Of a DNA stretch of 64,000 nucleotides, positions 7,810-18,400 are shown piece by piece (within the stretch, counting starts at the first letter, position 1; the number at the start of each line of letters is the position of its first letter). A program made the translations under genes and the position numbers. The notes under the pieces were generated by a model that had not been told where the DNA came from, ran no database searches, and saw only the letters and a program-made list of their open reading frames with translations. Source of the DNA: Ruminococcus sp. (GTDB lineage Bacteria > Bacillota > Clostridia > Oscillospirales > Ruminococcaceae); NCBI GenBank assembly GCA_029055625.1, contig JAIDCY010000030.1, positions 1 to 64,000 of the forward strand, read 5' to 3'.

Positions 7810-9114
7810 TTATCTTTTTTCTATCGGAAATTCCACAATAAATGACGAACCTTTCCCGACTGTACTTTCTACACGTATATTTCCATTATGATACATTACC
7901 CCATGTTTTACTATCGACAAGCCTAATCCCGTACCCTTTATCTGTCGGGAATGGCTTTTGTCCACACGGTAGAATCTTTCAAAGATACGGTTAATATGTT
8001 CCGGTGGTATGCCCATACCGTCATCACTGACCGTTACTAATATTTTAGTAGGTATATGCGATACTTTTACTTCAACGTGTCCGGAATCTTTATTATTATA
8101 CTTTATCGCATTATCGCAGAGGTTATATATTATCTCGTCAAGTACCGTCCTGTTACCTGTCAGTTCGATGTGTTCTCCGGTCAGACTTAATTCTATGTTT
8201 TTTTCGTCCGCACTATGTCGTAATCTGTCTATGACCTTCTCCGCCAGTACGTACAAATCTGTACCGGTATCATCACGAGGTACGGAATTTTCGTCGAGTT
8301 TCGATAGTGATACTATATCATTTATCAGTATTATCAGTCTTTCCGCTTCGCTCCGGATATTCTGTACAAAATTTCCGGTATCCTCAGGCTTTACTATTCC
8401 GTTTACCAGCATATCGGATATACCGTATATCGTCGTGAGTGGCGTTTTCAGTTCGTGCGAGACGTTAGATGTAAATTCACGTCGCATAGTTTCTAACTGT
8501 TGTCTTTCCGTAACGTCAAGAATAAATACCACTATTCCGTTGACGGTATCCGTTATATTCGACGGACTCGCTATAATTTCCCTGTCACCGCCGGAAGTCT
8601 TAAGAATACAGGTTGAATTTCTCCCACCCATTGCATCCTGAATACAACGCCGGAAAATTTCCGTATTATTTAACAGATATATACTATCACCTGCTCCGAC
8701 GTTCTCCGTACCGAGTAGCTTTAACGCTCCGGTGTTACAGGACAATATATTTGTTTTCGGGTCTGCGATTACAATTCCTTCCGACATATTTTCCATTATC
8801 AGACTTAACTGCTCCCTGCCACTTTGTACCTCGTTACTCTGTCGACGTATTTTACCTTTCTGCAGGCGTATCTTGTTTATAAGTGGGATTATCTCCGAAT
8901 AGTTTATTTTCGGATTATCCGGATTTACTTCTACAAGCGGACGTGTTATTTTCCGTGACCGCCTTAATGCCGATACTATCCCTATAAGTACCGATACCGT
9001 AAATATACCGATATTCATTATAATATCGCCGTCAAATAAGTTTATCAGTACTATTGTTACCGCATTTGTTATGATTGCGGTAAATAATATACTATTAAAT
9101 ATCTTTTGAGTCAT
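7810..9114 (-). CDS. Sensor histidine kinase (PhoR-like: TM, PAS, HisKA, HATPase)
   Basis: FTSNVSHELKTPLTTIYG, NLCDNAIKYN, VSDDGMGIPPEH, GTGLGLSIVKH. Confidence 0.93.
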   Translation of the reverse strand: MTQKIFNSILFTAIITNAVTIVLINLFDGDIIMNIGIFTVSVLIGIVSALRRSRKITRPLVEVNPDNPKINYSEIIPLINKIRLQKGKIRRQSNEVQSGREQLSLIMENMSEGIVIADPKTNILSCNTGALKLLGTENVGAGDSIYLLNNTEIFRRCIQDAMGGRNSTCILKTSGGDREIIASPSNITDTVNGIVVFILDVTERQQLETMRREFTSNVSHELKTPLTTIYGISDMLVNGIVKPEDTGNFVQNIRSEAERLIILINDIVSLSKLDENSVPRDDTGTDLYVLAEKVIDRLRHSADEKNIELSLTGEHIELTGNRTVLDEIIYNLCDNAIKYNNKDSGHVEVKVSHIPTKILVTVSDDGMGIPPEHINRIFERFYRVDKSHSRQIKGTGLGLSIVKHGVMYHNGNIRVESTVGKGSSFIVEFPIEKR

Positions 9115-9790
9115 TAATATTATCCTCCGCCTTATATCCTACTCCTCGTATCGTCTTTATGATGTCTCCGCTCCTGCCCAGTTTTGACCTCAACGTCCGT
9201 ATATGTACGTCTACCGTCCGGCTCTCTCCGGAAAAGTCATACCCCCATATCTTCCTCAATAACGTATCCCTTGAAAAAACTTCGTCCCTGTTCTTTACCA
9301 ACCACAACAACAATTCATATTCCTTCAGTGTCAGATTGATTTTCACGCCGTCCGCTATTACCTCGTGTCTCGATGGGTATATTCTTACGCTCCCGACCCT
9401 TAACTCTACGTTTTCAATGTTTTTTACCGTCGTACGCCTCAGAAGTGCCTTTATCCGTGACAGCAGTTCCATAATCCCGAACGGTTTTGATACGTAATCA
9501 TCCGCTCCGCTGTCGAGACCCTCCACTTTATCGTATTCCGTATCTTTTGCCGTCAGCATTATTACTGGTAATCTGTTCGTCGTATCGTCTGAACGTATCC
9601 GCTTCAGTATCGTTAATCCGTCCTCTTCCGGTAACATGATGTCAAGTAAAATAAGTTCCGGAATTTTCCTGTCCATCGCATGCCAGAACTCTGACGGTAC
9701 TTCAAAACTTTCCGTTTCAAATCCGGAATTATTCAACGCATACGTTACAAAATTTCTTATCCCTGAATCGTCCTCAAGAAAATATATCAT
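9095..9790 (-). CDS. Response regulator, OmpR/PhoB family
   Basis: MIYFLEDDSGIRN, LILLDIMLPEEDGL, KPFGIMELLSRI, winged helix RTVDVHIRTLRSKLG...IRGVGYK. Start assigned to ATG 9790. Confidence 0.93.
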   Translation of the reverse strand: MIYFLEDDSGIRNFVTYALNNSGFETESFEVPSEFWHAMDRKIPELILLDIMLPEEDGLTILKRIRSDDTTNRLPVIMLTAKDTEYDKVEGLDSGADDYVSKPFGIMELLSRIKALLRRTTVKNIENVELRVGSVRIYPSRHEVIADGVKINLTLKEYELLLWLVKNRDEVFSRDTLLRKIWGYDFSGESRTVDVHIRTLRSKLGRSGDIIKTIRGVGYKAEDNINDSKDI

Positions 9791-9875
9791 AAATAATAAC
9801 CGCCTCCCGACTAAAAAAATACCTCTGATATATAGTATACGTTTTTTTGTCGGGAAATGCAAGAATTTTAAAAAA

Positions 9876-9904
9876 AACTGCCGTACATGAAAGTACAGCA
9901 GTTA
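9876..9904 (-). terminator. Rho-independent terminator of the 9912-11885 gene
   Basis: ACTGC(C)GTAC-ATGAAA-GTAC(A)GCAGT with T run on the minus strand. Confidence 0.6.
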
Positions 9905-9911
9905 TATTTTA

Positions 9912-11885
9912 TTAAAATTCAAAATACATCATATTTTCGTCGTGATGTGTATCATGTTCTTCTTCGTCATGGTGTGAATTATTATGAGAATAGTTTACAA
10001 CAGAATCATATGGGAGTGTTTCTTGCGGAATTTCTACCAGTTCAGAATTATCAGCTTCACCTATTATATCTTCTTCGTCATCTTGAATCCATACGCCGTC
10101 TGAATCTTCGGTTTCTTCTTCTACCTGTATTTCAGTTTCAACTTCTGTTTCGGTTTCCGTTGTAACTTCTACGGTTTCTACAGGCTGTTCATAAGTAAAT
10201 GCTGAATCGTCGTCAAATCCTCCGAAGTCGTCATATATTTCTTCGTAATCATTAGTATCGTACAAATCCATATTCAGAAAACCTGCTCCCTCTTCTGCGA
10301 GTTCTTCCGTAAATCCAATCTTTATAAGTATATCATTTACGAAATCTTTCATTTTATCCTCTGGGATATAGTCGGCAAGTTCCGGTTCGGAGTTCATAGC
10401 GTCACTTATTATGAATGCTCCGTCTTTACTCGGCATACTCGGAGAACTTGCCCCATTTACCGCCATATTAAGCGTAAGTGTTCCGTAATCTTTACCGTCA
10501 AAATTTATATTGTATGATATATCCTGTGAATTGCCGTCGGAAGTGAAATCAACGTGTACAGGGTCAATATACGGTATTATGAAGTTCATACCGGCATTTA
10601 TGTATCCGTTTTCCTCGTTCACTACCTGATAATCCGTAAACTCTACCGATACTTCCTGATTATCTGCCATTATATCGAGATTTCCGCTATATTTTCCGTT
10701 ATTTTCGTCGGCGTACAGTTCAAGGCTTACTTCTTTTGAATTGTTCTCGGAAACGTAAAATTCACCACGTACTTTTTCGCCGTCCTTACCCATTACGCAG
10801 AATAATTCGTCGTCATCCTGGATAAACTTTATACCTCTTATGTCTCCGTTAGGGTCTATGTAAGTATTCAACGTCACCGTATCGTTACCGTGTGGTGCGT
10901 TCTCCGACAACTCTTTCAGTACGTCGTCGAGTTCGGAATTATATTCGTCTTCCGTACAAAGTCCCATTTCATTTACGGCGATTCTCTTTATTGTACTGTC
11001 GTTTTTCAGTTCGGTTACAAAATCCGTCGCAATTGCTATTATATCCGCTTCCGTGAAATCCGACGATATAACCGTATATTCTACCGAAATATCGCATATA
11101 TCAACGATTTCTTTCTTCTCTATCTCGACATCCTCTACCGCTTTATTCCATACGTCGGTATACCTTACTATTATATCCTCTAACTCTTCCGGCGTAAGAT
11201 AACTTACTATATTTCCCTTGCCTTTCAAGTCGTCGAGATTTACGCTGTCGCCTAACGCCATACATAACCACTGTTCCGTAAGTTCAGGGACTCTCAGGAA
11301 AAAATCGTAATTTTCAGCGTTGAAAGCTATATCACCGTCAATCAGGTTCTGACCGTTCCATGTTGCGAAAATATTTCCGGCTATCGAATTATCCTTTACG
11401 TCCGCATTTCCGCCGATTGAAATTTCACTGAGATTATCAATTATACTGATAAGATTGTTTTCGTCTCCGGAGCTGGAATTTCTATCGCCGACAAGTTCCG
11501 TAATCAAATTATCCTTTACCTCGTCGCTGATTGCGTAATTCAGTGACATTGACATATTCTGTCCGTTTTCCGTCTTACTCTTTGCCTTGGCGTACTTTTC
11601 CTTTACGTCAGATGCGATATTCTTTGAATTTTCACCGATTACCCATGAATAGTAGTTTTCCGGCTTCATTATCCTTAAATTTACCTGATTCTTTACAAAA
11701 TCAGATAAATTATATACCGCCGTACCTCCGCCGATTATCGCAACCGCTGTTATACCGCTTATTATCGCTATTTTCTTACCTTTTTTTCCTGATACTCTTT
11801 CAACACCTGTTACAGAAGTATCAAAATTATCAAAATTGTTCCTATCAGACATTTCTTTTGCCCTCCTTGAAAACGGGTCTGTCAT
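9912..11885 (-). CDS. Membrane-anchored hypothetical protein with acidic, His-rich C-terminal tail
   Basis: Single N-terminal TM (IAIISGITAVAIIGGGTAVYNL); T/E-rich stretch; terminal NNSHHDEEEHDTHHDENMMYFEF. Confidence 0.75.
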   Translation of the reverse strand: MTDPFSRRAKEMSDRNNFDNFDTSVTGVERVSGKKGKKIAIISGITAVAIIGGGTAVYNLSDFVKNQVNLRIMKPENYYSWVIGENSKNIASDVKEKYAKAKSKTENGQNMSMSLNYAISDEVKDNLITELVGDRNSSSGDENNLISIIDNLSEISIGGNADVKDNSIAGNIFATWNGQNLIDGDIAFNAENYDFFLRVPELTEQWLCMALGDSVNLDDLKGKGNIVSYLTPEELEDIIVRYTDVWNKAVEDVEIEKKEIVDICDISVEYTVISSDFTEADIIAIATDFVTELKNDSTIKRIAVNEMGLCTEDEYNSELDDVLKELSENAPHGNDTVTLNTYIDPNGDIRGIKFIQDDDELFCVMGKDGEKVRGEFYVSENNSKEVSLELYADENNGKYSGNLDIMADNQEVSVEFTDYQVVNEENGYINAGMNFIIPYIDPVHVDFTSDGNSQDISYNINFDGKDYGTLTLNMAVNGASSPSMPSKDGAFIISDAMNSEPELADYIPEDKMKDFVNDILIKIGFTEELAEEGAGFLNMDLYDTNDYEEIYDDFGGFDDDSAFTYEQPVETVEVTTETETEVETEIQVEEETEDSDGVWIQDDEEDIIGEADNSELVEIPQETLPYDSVVNYSHNNSHHDEEEHDTHHDENMMYFEF

Positions 11886-11987
11886 AAAAATTATTTACAT
11901 TAATCATTATATCATATGACAGCCGGTTTGTCAATGGAAATCTCCATAATTTAATCAATTTGTATTTAATATGTAATTTTTTACAGA

Positions 11988-12016
11988 TTGAATTTATATT
12001 TTTTTCATGTTATAAT
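11988..12016 (+). promoter_or_regulatory. Promoter of the AraC-family gene
   Basis: TTGAAT - 17 nt - TATAAT. Confidence 0.55.
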
Positions 12017-12035
12017 ATACAAGGGGTGGCAATCC

Positions 12036-12809
12036 ATGAAAATTACAGAAATTCACACAAAATGCAAAAAACAGATAATTTCCGGCATCAGCTCTGAATA
12101 TGACTTCATTTTCTTTATGTTCCGTACGCCTGTTACTTACAGAAATTCCGGTGAAAAAATACATTTCACAAGCAATTCCGCCGGAGTATTCAGTCGGGGA
12201 AATATTCCCGATTTCCTGCCGGAAAAAAAACATTCCCTTATTTTCGATTACGTCGGCTTTCAAACCTCTTCTATCGATAAACAGTATATGTTATCCATGA
12301 ACATACCGTTAAATACTCTCGTACCGGTCTATGACGATTCCGTCATAAAAAATACTATTAATTCAATGCGGAATCAGTTTTCATATAGTGGCATTTACCG
12401 TAACGAATTTATGGAACTTTCCGTTAAAATTCTCCTCGTATCGCTCTGTGAAATAGTGGTACGTGAAAGTCAACCCGATATTCTCCACTATGACCGCTTA
12501 AAAACTTTACGGCGTGAAATTATTGAAAATCCTACTAAACCTTGGAACATCAAAGATATATGCTATCAACTCAATATCAGCAGAACCTATTTTCACCGGT
12601 TATATAAACAGGCTTTCGGCGTGACCTGTATGCATGATGTCATAGAAAAACGTCTGCAATATGCCTGCGAACTCCTTAAAAATACAGATTTGTCTATCAG
12701 TGAAATTGCGGAAAAATGCGGTTACGAAACAGATTCCTATTTTATGCGACAGTTCAGACAGTTCCGAAACTGTACGCCTTCGGAATACCGGAAAAAATCG
12801 AGATACTAA
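12036..12809 (+). CDS. AraC-family transcriptional regulator
   Basis: C-terminal WNIKDICYQLNISRTYFHRLYKQAFGVT...LSISEIAEKCGYETDSYFMRQFRQFRNCTPSEYRK. RBS AAGGGGTGG before ATG 12036. Confidence 0.9.
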   Translation: MKITEIHTKCKKQIISGISSEYDFIFFMFRTPVTYRNSGEKIHFTSNSAGVFSRGNIPDFLPEKKHSLIFDYVGFQTSSIDKQYMLSMNIPLNTLVPVYDDSVIKNTINSMRNQFSYSGIYRNEFMELSVKILLVSLCEIVVRESQPDILHYDRLKTLRREIIENPTKPWNIKDICYQLNISRTYFHRLYKQAFGVTCMHDVIEKRLQYACELLKNTDLSISEIAEKCGYETDSYFMRQFRQFRNCTPSEYRKKSRY

Positions 12810-12810
12810 A

Positions 12811-12845
12811 ACAGGAGCTTTTTTATATAAGCTCCCGTTTCTTTT
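12811..12845. terminator. Bidirectional terminator
   Basis: AACAGGAGCTT...AAGCTCCCGTTTC stem between convergent genes. Confidence 0.65.
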
Positions 12846-14479
12846 TAACCGTAATTCTTCGCTATCCGATAATCCACCGCACCGGTAAAGGCATCATACA
12901 TTATATCCTCATTATCTGTATTCATTACGAGATACGAATTTTTATAAAATAACGGTATAAATCCGTAACCGTCAAGTATTTTGCTTTCCTGCTTACAATA
13001 ACAATCTACCAGTTCCGAAACGTCCGAACATTTCCGGATTTCTTCCGTCAGTCTCTTTCCGTTTACCGAGTATTCAAGGCTTTCATTTCCGGCAAACTGT
13101 TCTATTACCGACAGTCCACTATTGAAATCTGCTTTTAATGGATAAAGTGCTATTCCGTAATCCCTGTTGGCTATACGCTTTTCAAACTCCGTCGGCGTTA
13201 CCTCTTCTATGCCGACGTATACACCTATGGCATCGTACCACTGTTCTGACAGTTTATTCAGATATTTTGCGTCTATACTTCCGGCGGATACGAGTATCTT
13301 TATATCCTCGAATATTTCCGTCTGTAACTCCGCCTCCGCTACTGACAGGCATCTTTCCGCCTCGGAAATACCGTAAAAACCGTACTGCCTGTCAGATACG
13401 AGTTCCCTGTAACTCCTTCCGAGCAGGCTTATCGCCGGTGGAATTACTCCGTAGGCTATTGATATATCTTTTTCGCTGTCGTCAAGTATCTTATCCCTGT
13501 CAATCGAAAATGCCAACGCCTTACGCATACTGAGGCTTGAAAAATATCTGTCCTCGGAATTGAATACAAGTCCTAAAGTCGTTGCACATGATGACGTTAT
13601 TATATTTTTTTCGGTATTTATTCCGTCAATGTTATCCGTCGTGAAACACTCTATATCACCGGTACGGAACATATTTCTTATATCGGTTTCGTCGGATTCT
13701 ATCGTGAAATTCAGAAATGACGGTATTATAGGGTTGGTCTCGTTACTGTTGACGGCGTTCTTTTTCATGTAAAGTATATTGTTTACTCCGTACGGGTCAT
13801 AAAACCATTGACGCACAAAAAATGAACCGTTCGACATTACAGACCTGTCGTCAAGTCCATAACGTCCCTTCGTCGAGTAGAAAAACTCCCTGTTACACGG
13901 ATACGCCGGACTTGTCGCCAGTAATCCTAAAAATTCCGCACTCGGATAATCAAGCGATATATTAAGTGTATAGTTGTCTATTGCTATTACTCCGGCGGTT
14001 TCCGGTAATGCCTTGTCCGCAATTATATTACTGCCGTTTCTTATACAGGAAAAGTCATCGGCATACGGAGATTTCATAGCAGGGTCGAGAATACGCCGTA
14101 ACGCAAATACGTAATCATGTGCGGTTACGGGGAAATATTCGTCATCGTCAATGTAATCGTCATCGTTTTTATCGAAAAACCAGTAGTTATCACGTCGCAG
14201 ATTAAACGTATAGTCGAGACCGTCCGGCGATATACTGTAACTCTCGGCGTTACAACACGTAATATTTCCGTACGTATCCACCGTCAGCAGTCCGCTGTAC
14301 AGATTTTTTATAATCGTCTCCGCTGAAGAATCAGTAGCGTATTGTGGGTCAAGACTTTTCGGATTTCCTAAAATTGTAACGTCATACATATGCCCCGAAC
14401 CGTCGCCCCTGTCAGTATTTCCACATGAAAACAATCCGACTGTAAATATCATGCAGACTATCATTATCAATTTTTTCAA
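12845..14479 (-). CDS. Peptide ABC transporter substrate-binding lipoprotein (SBP_bac_5)
   Basis: Lipobox-like LFSCG; GNPKSLDPQYATDSSAETIIKNLYSGLLT; ALAFSIDRDKI. Confidence 0.88.
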   Translation of the reverse strand: MKKLIMIVCMIFTVGLFSCGNTDRGDGSGHMYDVTILGNPKSLDPQYATDSSAETIIKNLYSGLLTVDTYGNITCCNAESYSISPDGLDYTFNLRRDNYWFFDKNDDDYIDDDEYFPVTAHDYVFALRRILDPAMKSPYADDFSCIRNGSNIIADKALPETAGVIAIDNYTLNISLDYPSAEFLGLLATSPAYPCNREFFYSTKGRYGLDDRSVMSNGSFFVRQWFYDPYGVNNILYMKKNAVNSNETNPIIPSFLNFTIESDETDIRNMFRTGDIECFTTDNIDGINTEKNIITSSCATTLGLVFNSEDRYFSSLSMRKALAFSIDRDKILDDSEKDISIAYGVIPPAISLLGRSYRELVSDRQYGFYGISEAERCLSVAEAELQTEIFEDIKILVSAGSIDAKYLNKLSEQWYDAIGVYVGIEEVTPTEFEKRIANRDYGIALYPLKADFNSGLSVIEQFAGNESLEYSVNGKRLTEEIRKCSDVSELVDCYCKQESKILDGYGFIPLFYKNSYLVMNTDNEDIMYDAFTGAVDYRIAKNYG

Positions 14480-14503
14480 ATCTATCTCCGTTCTTTCAGA
14501 CTA

Positions 14504-15601
14504 TCAGCGTACTTTTACCGTAACTATAAAGCCGTCCTGATTATTTCCGGAAATCTCGTAATCACCAGTCACCGGTAATCCGATTTCTGTCTCTTTCTCC
14601 TCACCTGCTCCGACGTAATACACTTTATACAGGCTTGTACCTGACGAAATTTCAAGAGGTTTGTTTATAGTATATGTTTTCAGTTTTTCAATATACTCCT
14701 CAAGACAAAGATTATTCTGTTTCATATACGTTGCGTGCGGAACTCCGACATATCGGTAAGTCTGCGTTCTTGCCCGTTCGTTTGTATAAACTTCCTTTCC
14801 CTCCGGATAGCGTACCACAAATCCGTAATCCGCTGAATGTTCGTCAATCCATGCGTATATACCGGTCGGCGAATAGTAGCCCGAACCTGAACCGTCCGCC
14901 GGAAATACTCCCATATCAAAACTTCTGCCGGTGTGATAATCCGAAAATCCACTCATGACCCCTGATATGCCGTCGTTATAACGCTGTGCCTGGTCATCTG
15001 CTGAACGGTATCCGCCTATTACCACTATATCCGTATTATACTGGCTCTCCGCAAATCCTTCCATTAACTCGTTAAGATGTTCTATTACTTCCTCATCGAG
15101 ACACACTACAAGGTCACTCACTCCGTAATACTGTGTACTGATATGGTCGTAAAGCGTTACTATATTTGTATCCTCTTCCGGAAAATGATATATATTATTT
15201 CCGTTTACCGTTATCAGATTTCCGCTGTAAATTTTTTCCGTATCAAGCGGAACTTCCGCATATCCTGTCGGGAGCGGTTCTTTTTTGGTGGTAACCGTTG
15301 TTGTAGTAGTTTCAGTAGTGGTAGTTGTTGTAGTGGTCTGTGTTGTAGTAGTGGTGGTTGAAGTAGTAGTTGTCGTCGTCGTGACCTCTTCCGTAGTTGT
15401 TACGCTTTCCGCCGGTGATGTTGTAGTGGTTTCCGTATCCGATACGCTTGTATCATCCGGAGTGTCTCCCTTTTTAAGTATTCCCTTTACGCACGAAGTT
15501 ATGACAACTACAAGCACTATCAGCGAAAGCAATACAGCAAATACTCTGTCATAACGCAATCTGTATTTTCTTTTCTTACGTCGTTTATCTCCTTTATCCA
15601 T
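14504..15601 (-). CDS. VanY-like D-alanyl-D-alanine carboxypeptidase with N-terminal TM and Thr-rich linker
   Basis: GGYRSADDQAQRYNDG, SDYHTGRSFDMG, AWIDEHSADYGFVVRYPEGKE. Confidence 0.85.
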   Translation of the reverse strand: MDKGDKRRKKRKYRLRYDRVFAVLLSLIVLVVVITSCVKGILKKGDTPDDTSVSDTETTTTSPAESVTTTEEVTTTTTTTSTTTTTTQTTTTTTTTETTTTTVTTKKEPLPTGYAEVPLDTEKIYSGNLITVNGNNIYHFPEEDTNIVTLYDHISTQYYGVSDLVVCLDEEVIEHLNELMEGFAESQYNTDIVVIGGYRSADDQAQRYNDGISGVMSGFSDYHTGRSFDMGVFPADGSGSGYYSPTGIYAWIDEHSADYGFVVRYPEGKEVYTNERARTQTYRYVGVPHATYMKQNNLCLEEYIEKLKTYTINKPLEISSGTSLYKVYYVGAGEEKETEIGLPVTGDYEISGNNQDGFIVTVKVR

Positions 15602-15692
15602 AATTTTCTATATCTCCTTTTTTCTTTGATATTCTAAATTATATCATATTTTTTACTGATTGTAAAGTATTTTTCACACACGACTTGCAAAA

Positions 15693-15727
15693 AAAAACAG
15701 GTCTCCGGATAAAAAGACCTGTCTTTA
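15693..15727 (-). terminator. Rho-independent terminator downstream of transketolase
   Basis: Minus strand AGACAGGTCTTTTTATCCGGAGACCTGTTTTTTTTT. Confidence 0.75.
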
Positions 15728-15734
15728 TTCAGAA

Positions 15735-16682
15735 TCATTTGAGTGTGAGTGCGTACTTCGTCTTTTCTACTATATTTTCCGCAGAAAGTCCGAATTTTTG
15801 CAGTAAATCAAGAGCAGGTCCGGAATAGCCGTATACATCATTTACGCCGATTTTTACTACCGGTACAGGACAGCATTCAGTTACAGCTTCCGCAACTGCT
15901 GAACCAAGTCCGCCTATTATACTATGCTCTTCTGCCGTGACCATTACGCCGGTATCTCTCGCACACTGACATATCAATTCCTTGTCAAGCGGTTTGATTG
16001 TATGGATATTTACCACTCTTGCGGAAATTCCTTCCGCTTCAAGTACTTTCGACGCTTCCAGTGCTTCATTTACCATTAATCCGGTTGCAACTATTGTTAC
16101 ATCTTTTCCGTCACGCATTACAACACCTTTTCCGAGTTCAAATTTATACGTTTCCCTGTCGTTTATTACTGGTACTGCAAGTCTGCCGAATCTCATATAT
16201 ACAGGACCGTCAAACTCTACCGCACATCTTACCGCCTGACGTGCTTCAACATCGTCGCACGGATTTATAATAGTCATACCTGGTATCGTCCGCATTAATG
16301 CTATATCTTCGTTACACTGATGCGTTGCACCGTCTTCACCTACCGATATTCCGGCGTGTGTAGCTCCTATTTTTACGTTCAGGTGCGGATATCCGATTGA
16401 ATTTCTTACTATCTCGTATGCTCTTCCGGCGGCGAACATCGCAAACGTACTCGCAAAAGGTATCTTTCCACAAGTTGCAAGTCCGGCAGATACGCCCATC
16501 ATATTAGCTTCCGCTATGCCACAATCGAAAAATCTTTCCGGATACGCTTTCTTGAAAACAGCGGTCTTTGTAGCGGCGGCGAGGTCTGCATCAAGTACTA
16601 CGAGATTATCATATTCTTCTGCCAGTTCTTTCAGAGTTTCGCCGTAACTCTCACGGGTTGCCTTTTTTATTACTTCTGACAT
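15735..16682 (-). CDS. Transketolase, C-terminal subunit
   Basis: VLDADLAAATKT, ERFFDCGIAEANMMGVSAGLA, GATHQCNEDIALMR; separate ORF from the N-terminal half. Confidence 0.95.
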   Translation of the reverse strand: MSEVIKKATRESYGETLKELAEEYDNLVVLDADLAAATKTAVFKKAYPERFFDCGIAEANMMGVSAGLATCGKIPFASTFAMFAAGRAYEIVRNSIGYPHLNVKIGATHAGISVGEDGATHQCNEDIALMRTIPGMTIINPCDDVEARQAVRCAVEFDGPVYMRFGRLAVPVINDRETYKFELGKGVVMRDGKDVTIVATGLMVNEALEASKVLEAEGISARVVNIHTIKPLDKELICQCARDTGVMVTAEEHSIIGGLGSAVAEAVTECCPVPVVKIGVNDVYGYSGPALDLLQKFGLSAENIVEKTKYALTLK

Positions 16683-16687
16683 CTTTT

Positions 16688-17527
16688 TCAATCCTCCAAT
16701 TCTTTCAACTGTGCATTAAGTTCTGACATCGCCTGCTCGTACTGCTCTTTATTCGGGGCTGTACCGTGCCAGCCTACCTGATTTTCCATGAATGATACGC
16801 CTTTTCCTTTGACAGATTTCTGTATTATCGCTACTGGTTTATCCGTAACAGATTCCGCTTCCGTAAATGCACGGTCTATATCGTCGAAATCGTGACCGTC
16901 CATAGTTATGACGTGCCAGCCGAAAGCCTCGAATTTATCGGTAATCGGTTCAGGTGAACACACTTCCGTAATAGCACCGTCAATCTGTAAGCCGTTATTA
17001 TCGACGATTGCGACAAGATTAGTCAGATTGTAATGTGCGGAAAACATACACGCTTCCCATACCTGACCCTCTTCTATCTCACCGTCTCCCAGTATCGCAT
17101 AAACTTTATACGCTTTATTATCGAGTTTTCCGGCAAGTGCCATACCACACGCTACAGATATTCCCTGTCCGAGCGAACCGCTTGACATATCCACGCCGTT
17201 TATATTTATGCATGGGTGTCCCTGTAAAGCAGAACCTATATGCCGAAGTGTCTTCAGATCTTCCTCCGGAAAATAACCTTTCTGTGCGAGTACCGCATAT
17301 AATGCCGGTGCGGTATGACCTTTTGAGAGTACAAGCCTGTCACGGTCAGGGTCTTCTGGATTCTGTGGGTCAATATTCATTTTATTATAGTAAAGATACG
17401 TCAGCGTGTCGCTTATCGACAGTGACCCCCCCGGATGTCCCGATCTGGCGTTATAAGTACCCTCTATAACACCCATTCTTACTTTGCAGGCTTTTCTCTG
17501 CAAATCCTTTTTCTTAGATGCGTCCAT
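16688..17527 (-). CDS. Transketolase, N-terminal subunit (TPP-binding)
   Basis: GHPGGSLSISDTLTYLYY, SKGHTAPALYAVLA, GSLGQGISVACGMA, GDGEIEEGQVWEA. RBS GGAGG before ATG 17527. Confidence 0.95.
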   Translation of the reverse strand: MDASKKKDLQRKACKVRMGVIEGTYNARSGHPGGSLSISDTLTYLYYNKMNIDPQNPEDPDRDRLVLSKGHTAPALYAVLAQKGYFPEEDLKTLRHIGSALQGHPCININGVDMSSGSLGQGISVACGMALAGKLDNKAYKVYAILGDGEIEEGQVWEACMFSAHYNLTNLVAIVDNNGLQIDGAITEVCSPEPITDKFEAFGWHVITMDGHDFDDIDRAFTEAESVTDKPVAIIQKSVKGKGVSFMENQVGWHGTAPNKEQYEQAMSELNAQLKELED

Positions 17528-17545
17528 GATAACCTCCACATATTT

Positions 17546-18400
17546 TTATTTTACGGTCTTTTTACCGTTTTTCTCATTACATTTTTCTATCACATATTCT
17601 ATCAGTTCAGATACTGCACCAGTATTATTTGTATTCTCAAGTACTATATCCGCTACTGCCTTTACGCTTTCCTGTGCATTTGCCGGACATACTCCTATAT
17701 CTGCGGTCTGTATCATTTCCCTGTCGTTATCGAAATCTCCTATCGCTATAAACGTGCAGTCTTCCATTCCCGACAATTTTCTATACTCCCCTACCGCCGA
17801 ACCTTTACTTATATTATGCGGTAACATCTCTATGAAAATTTCGGATGACTTTACAAAATCTACTTCCTTATAATCCTTTCCGGCAATTATTTCTTCCATT
17901 ACTGGTATTTCTTCCGGCGACATCGCAAACAGTACCTTTAACCAGCCGTCATCAGTTATTTCCTGTAAATCCGCATATACCGGTGATATTCCGCATATAT
18001 CAGTATGGCGTTGCTGATAGTAATTGTTACGGAATACATAAGTTCTGTCTGTCTTCAGAATCTCACCACCTGTAGACGGCATAGCTTCAAGAAGTTCTGA
18101 TGTTATTTTCCTTGCACTATCCGGCAGATACTCCGCATACAGAATTTTTTCCGTCTGATAGTCATATATTATCCCACCGTTATACATTATTACAGGTATC
18201 CGCAAATCAAGCATTTTCCTGTACTGTTCAAACGATTCAAGCGTTCTGCCTGTAGATACCGTGAACTTCCCACCGAGTGATACGAATTTCTCTATCGCCT
18301 GACGGTCTTTTTCCGTTATCTTCTTCTCCGAGTTTAACAGTGTACCGTCCATATCTGACATTATCACTATCTTTGTTATATCTTCAAACAATTCTCTCAC
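17546..18400 (-). CDS. HAD-superfamily hydrolase, Cof type
   Basis: MSDMDGTLLNSEKKI, VSTGRTLESF, AIGDFDNDREMI. Confidence 0.92.
   Translation of the reverse strand: MRELFEDITKIVIMSDMDGTLLNSEKKITEKDRQAIEKFVSLGGKFTVSTGRTLESFEQYRKMLDLRIPVIMYNGGIIYDYQTEKILYAEYLPDSARKITSELLEAMPSTGGEILKTDRTYVFRNNYYQQRHTDICGISPVYADLQEITDDGWLKVLFAMSPEEIPVMEEIIAGKDYKEVDFVKSSEIFIEMLPHNISKGSAVGEYRKLSGMEDCTFIAIGDFDNDREMIQTADIGVCPANAQESVKAVADIVLENTNNTGAVSELIEYVIEKCNEKNGKKTVK

Noticed and set aside
12661-12952. Short + strand ORFs overlapping the end of the AraC gene
   Set aside because: Alternative frames across a coding end and terminator; no RBS or motifs.
15285-15554. Val/Ser-rich + strand ORF (MVVTVVVVVSVVVV...) and similar ORFs at 30320-30979, 38902-39123 and 61980-62648
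   Set aside because: These are antisense to Thr/Glu-rich linkers of real minus-strand genes; composition artefacts.
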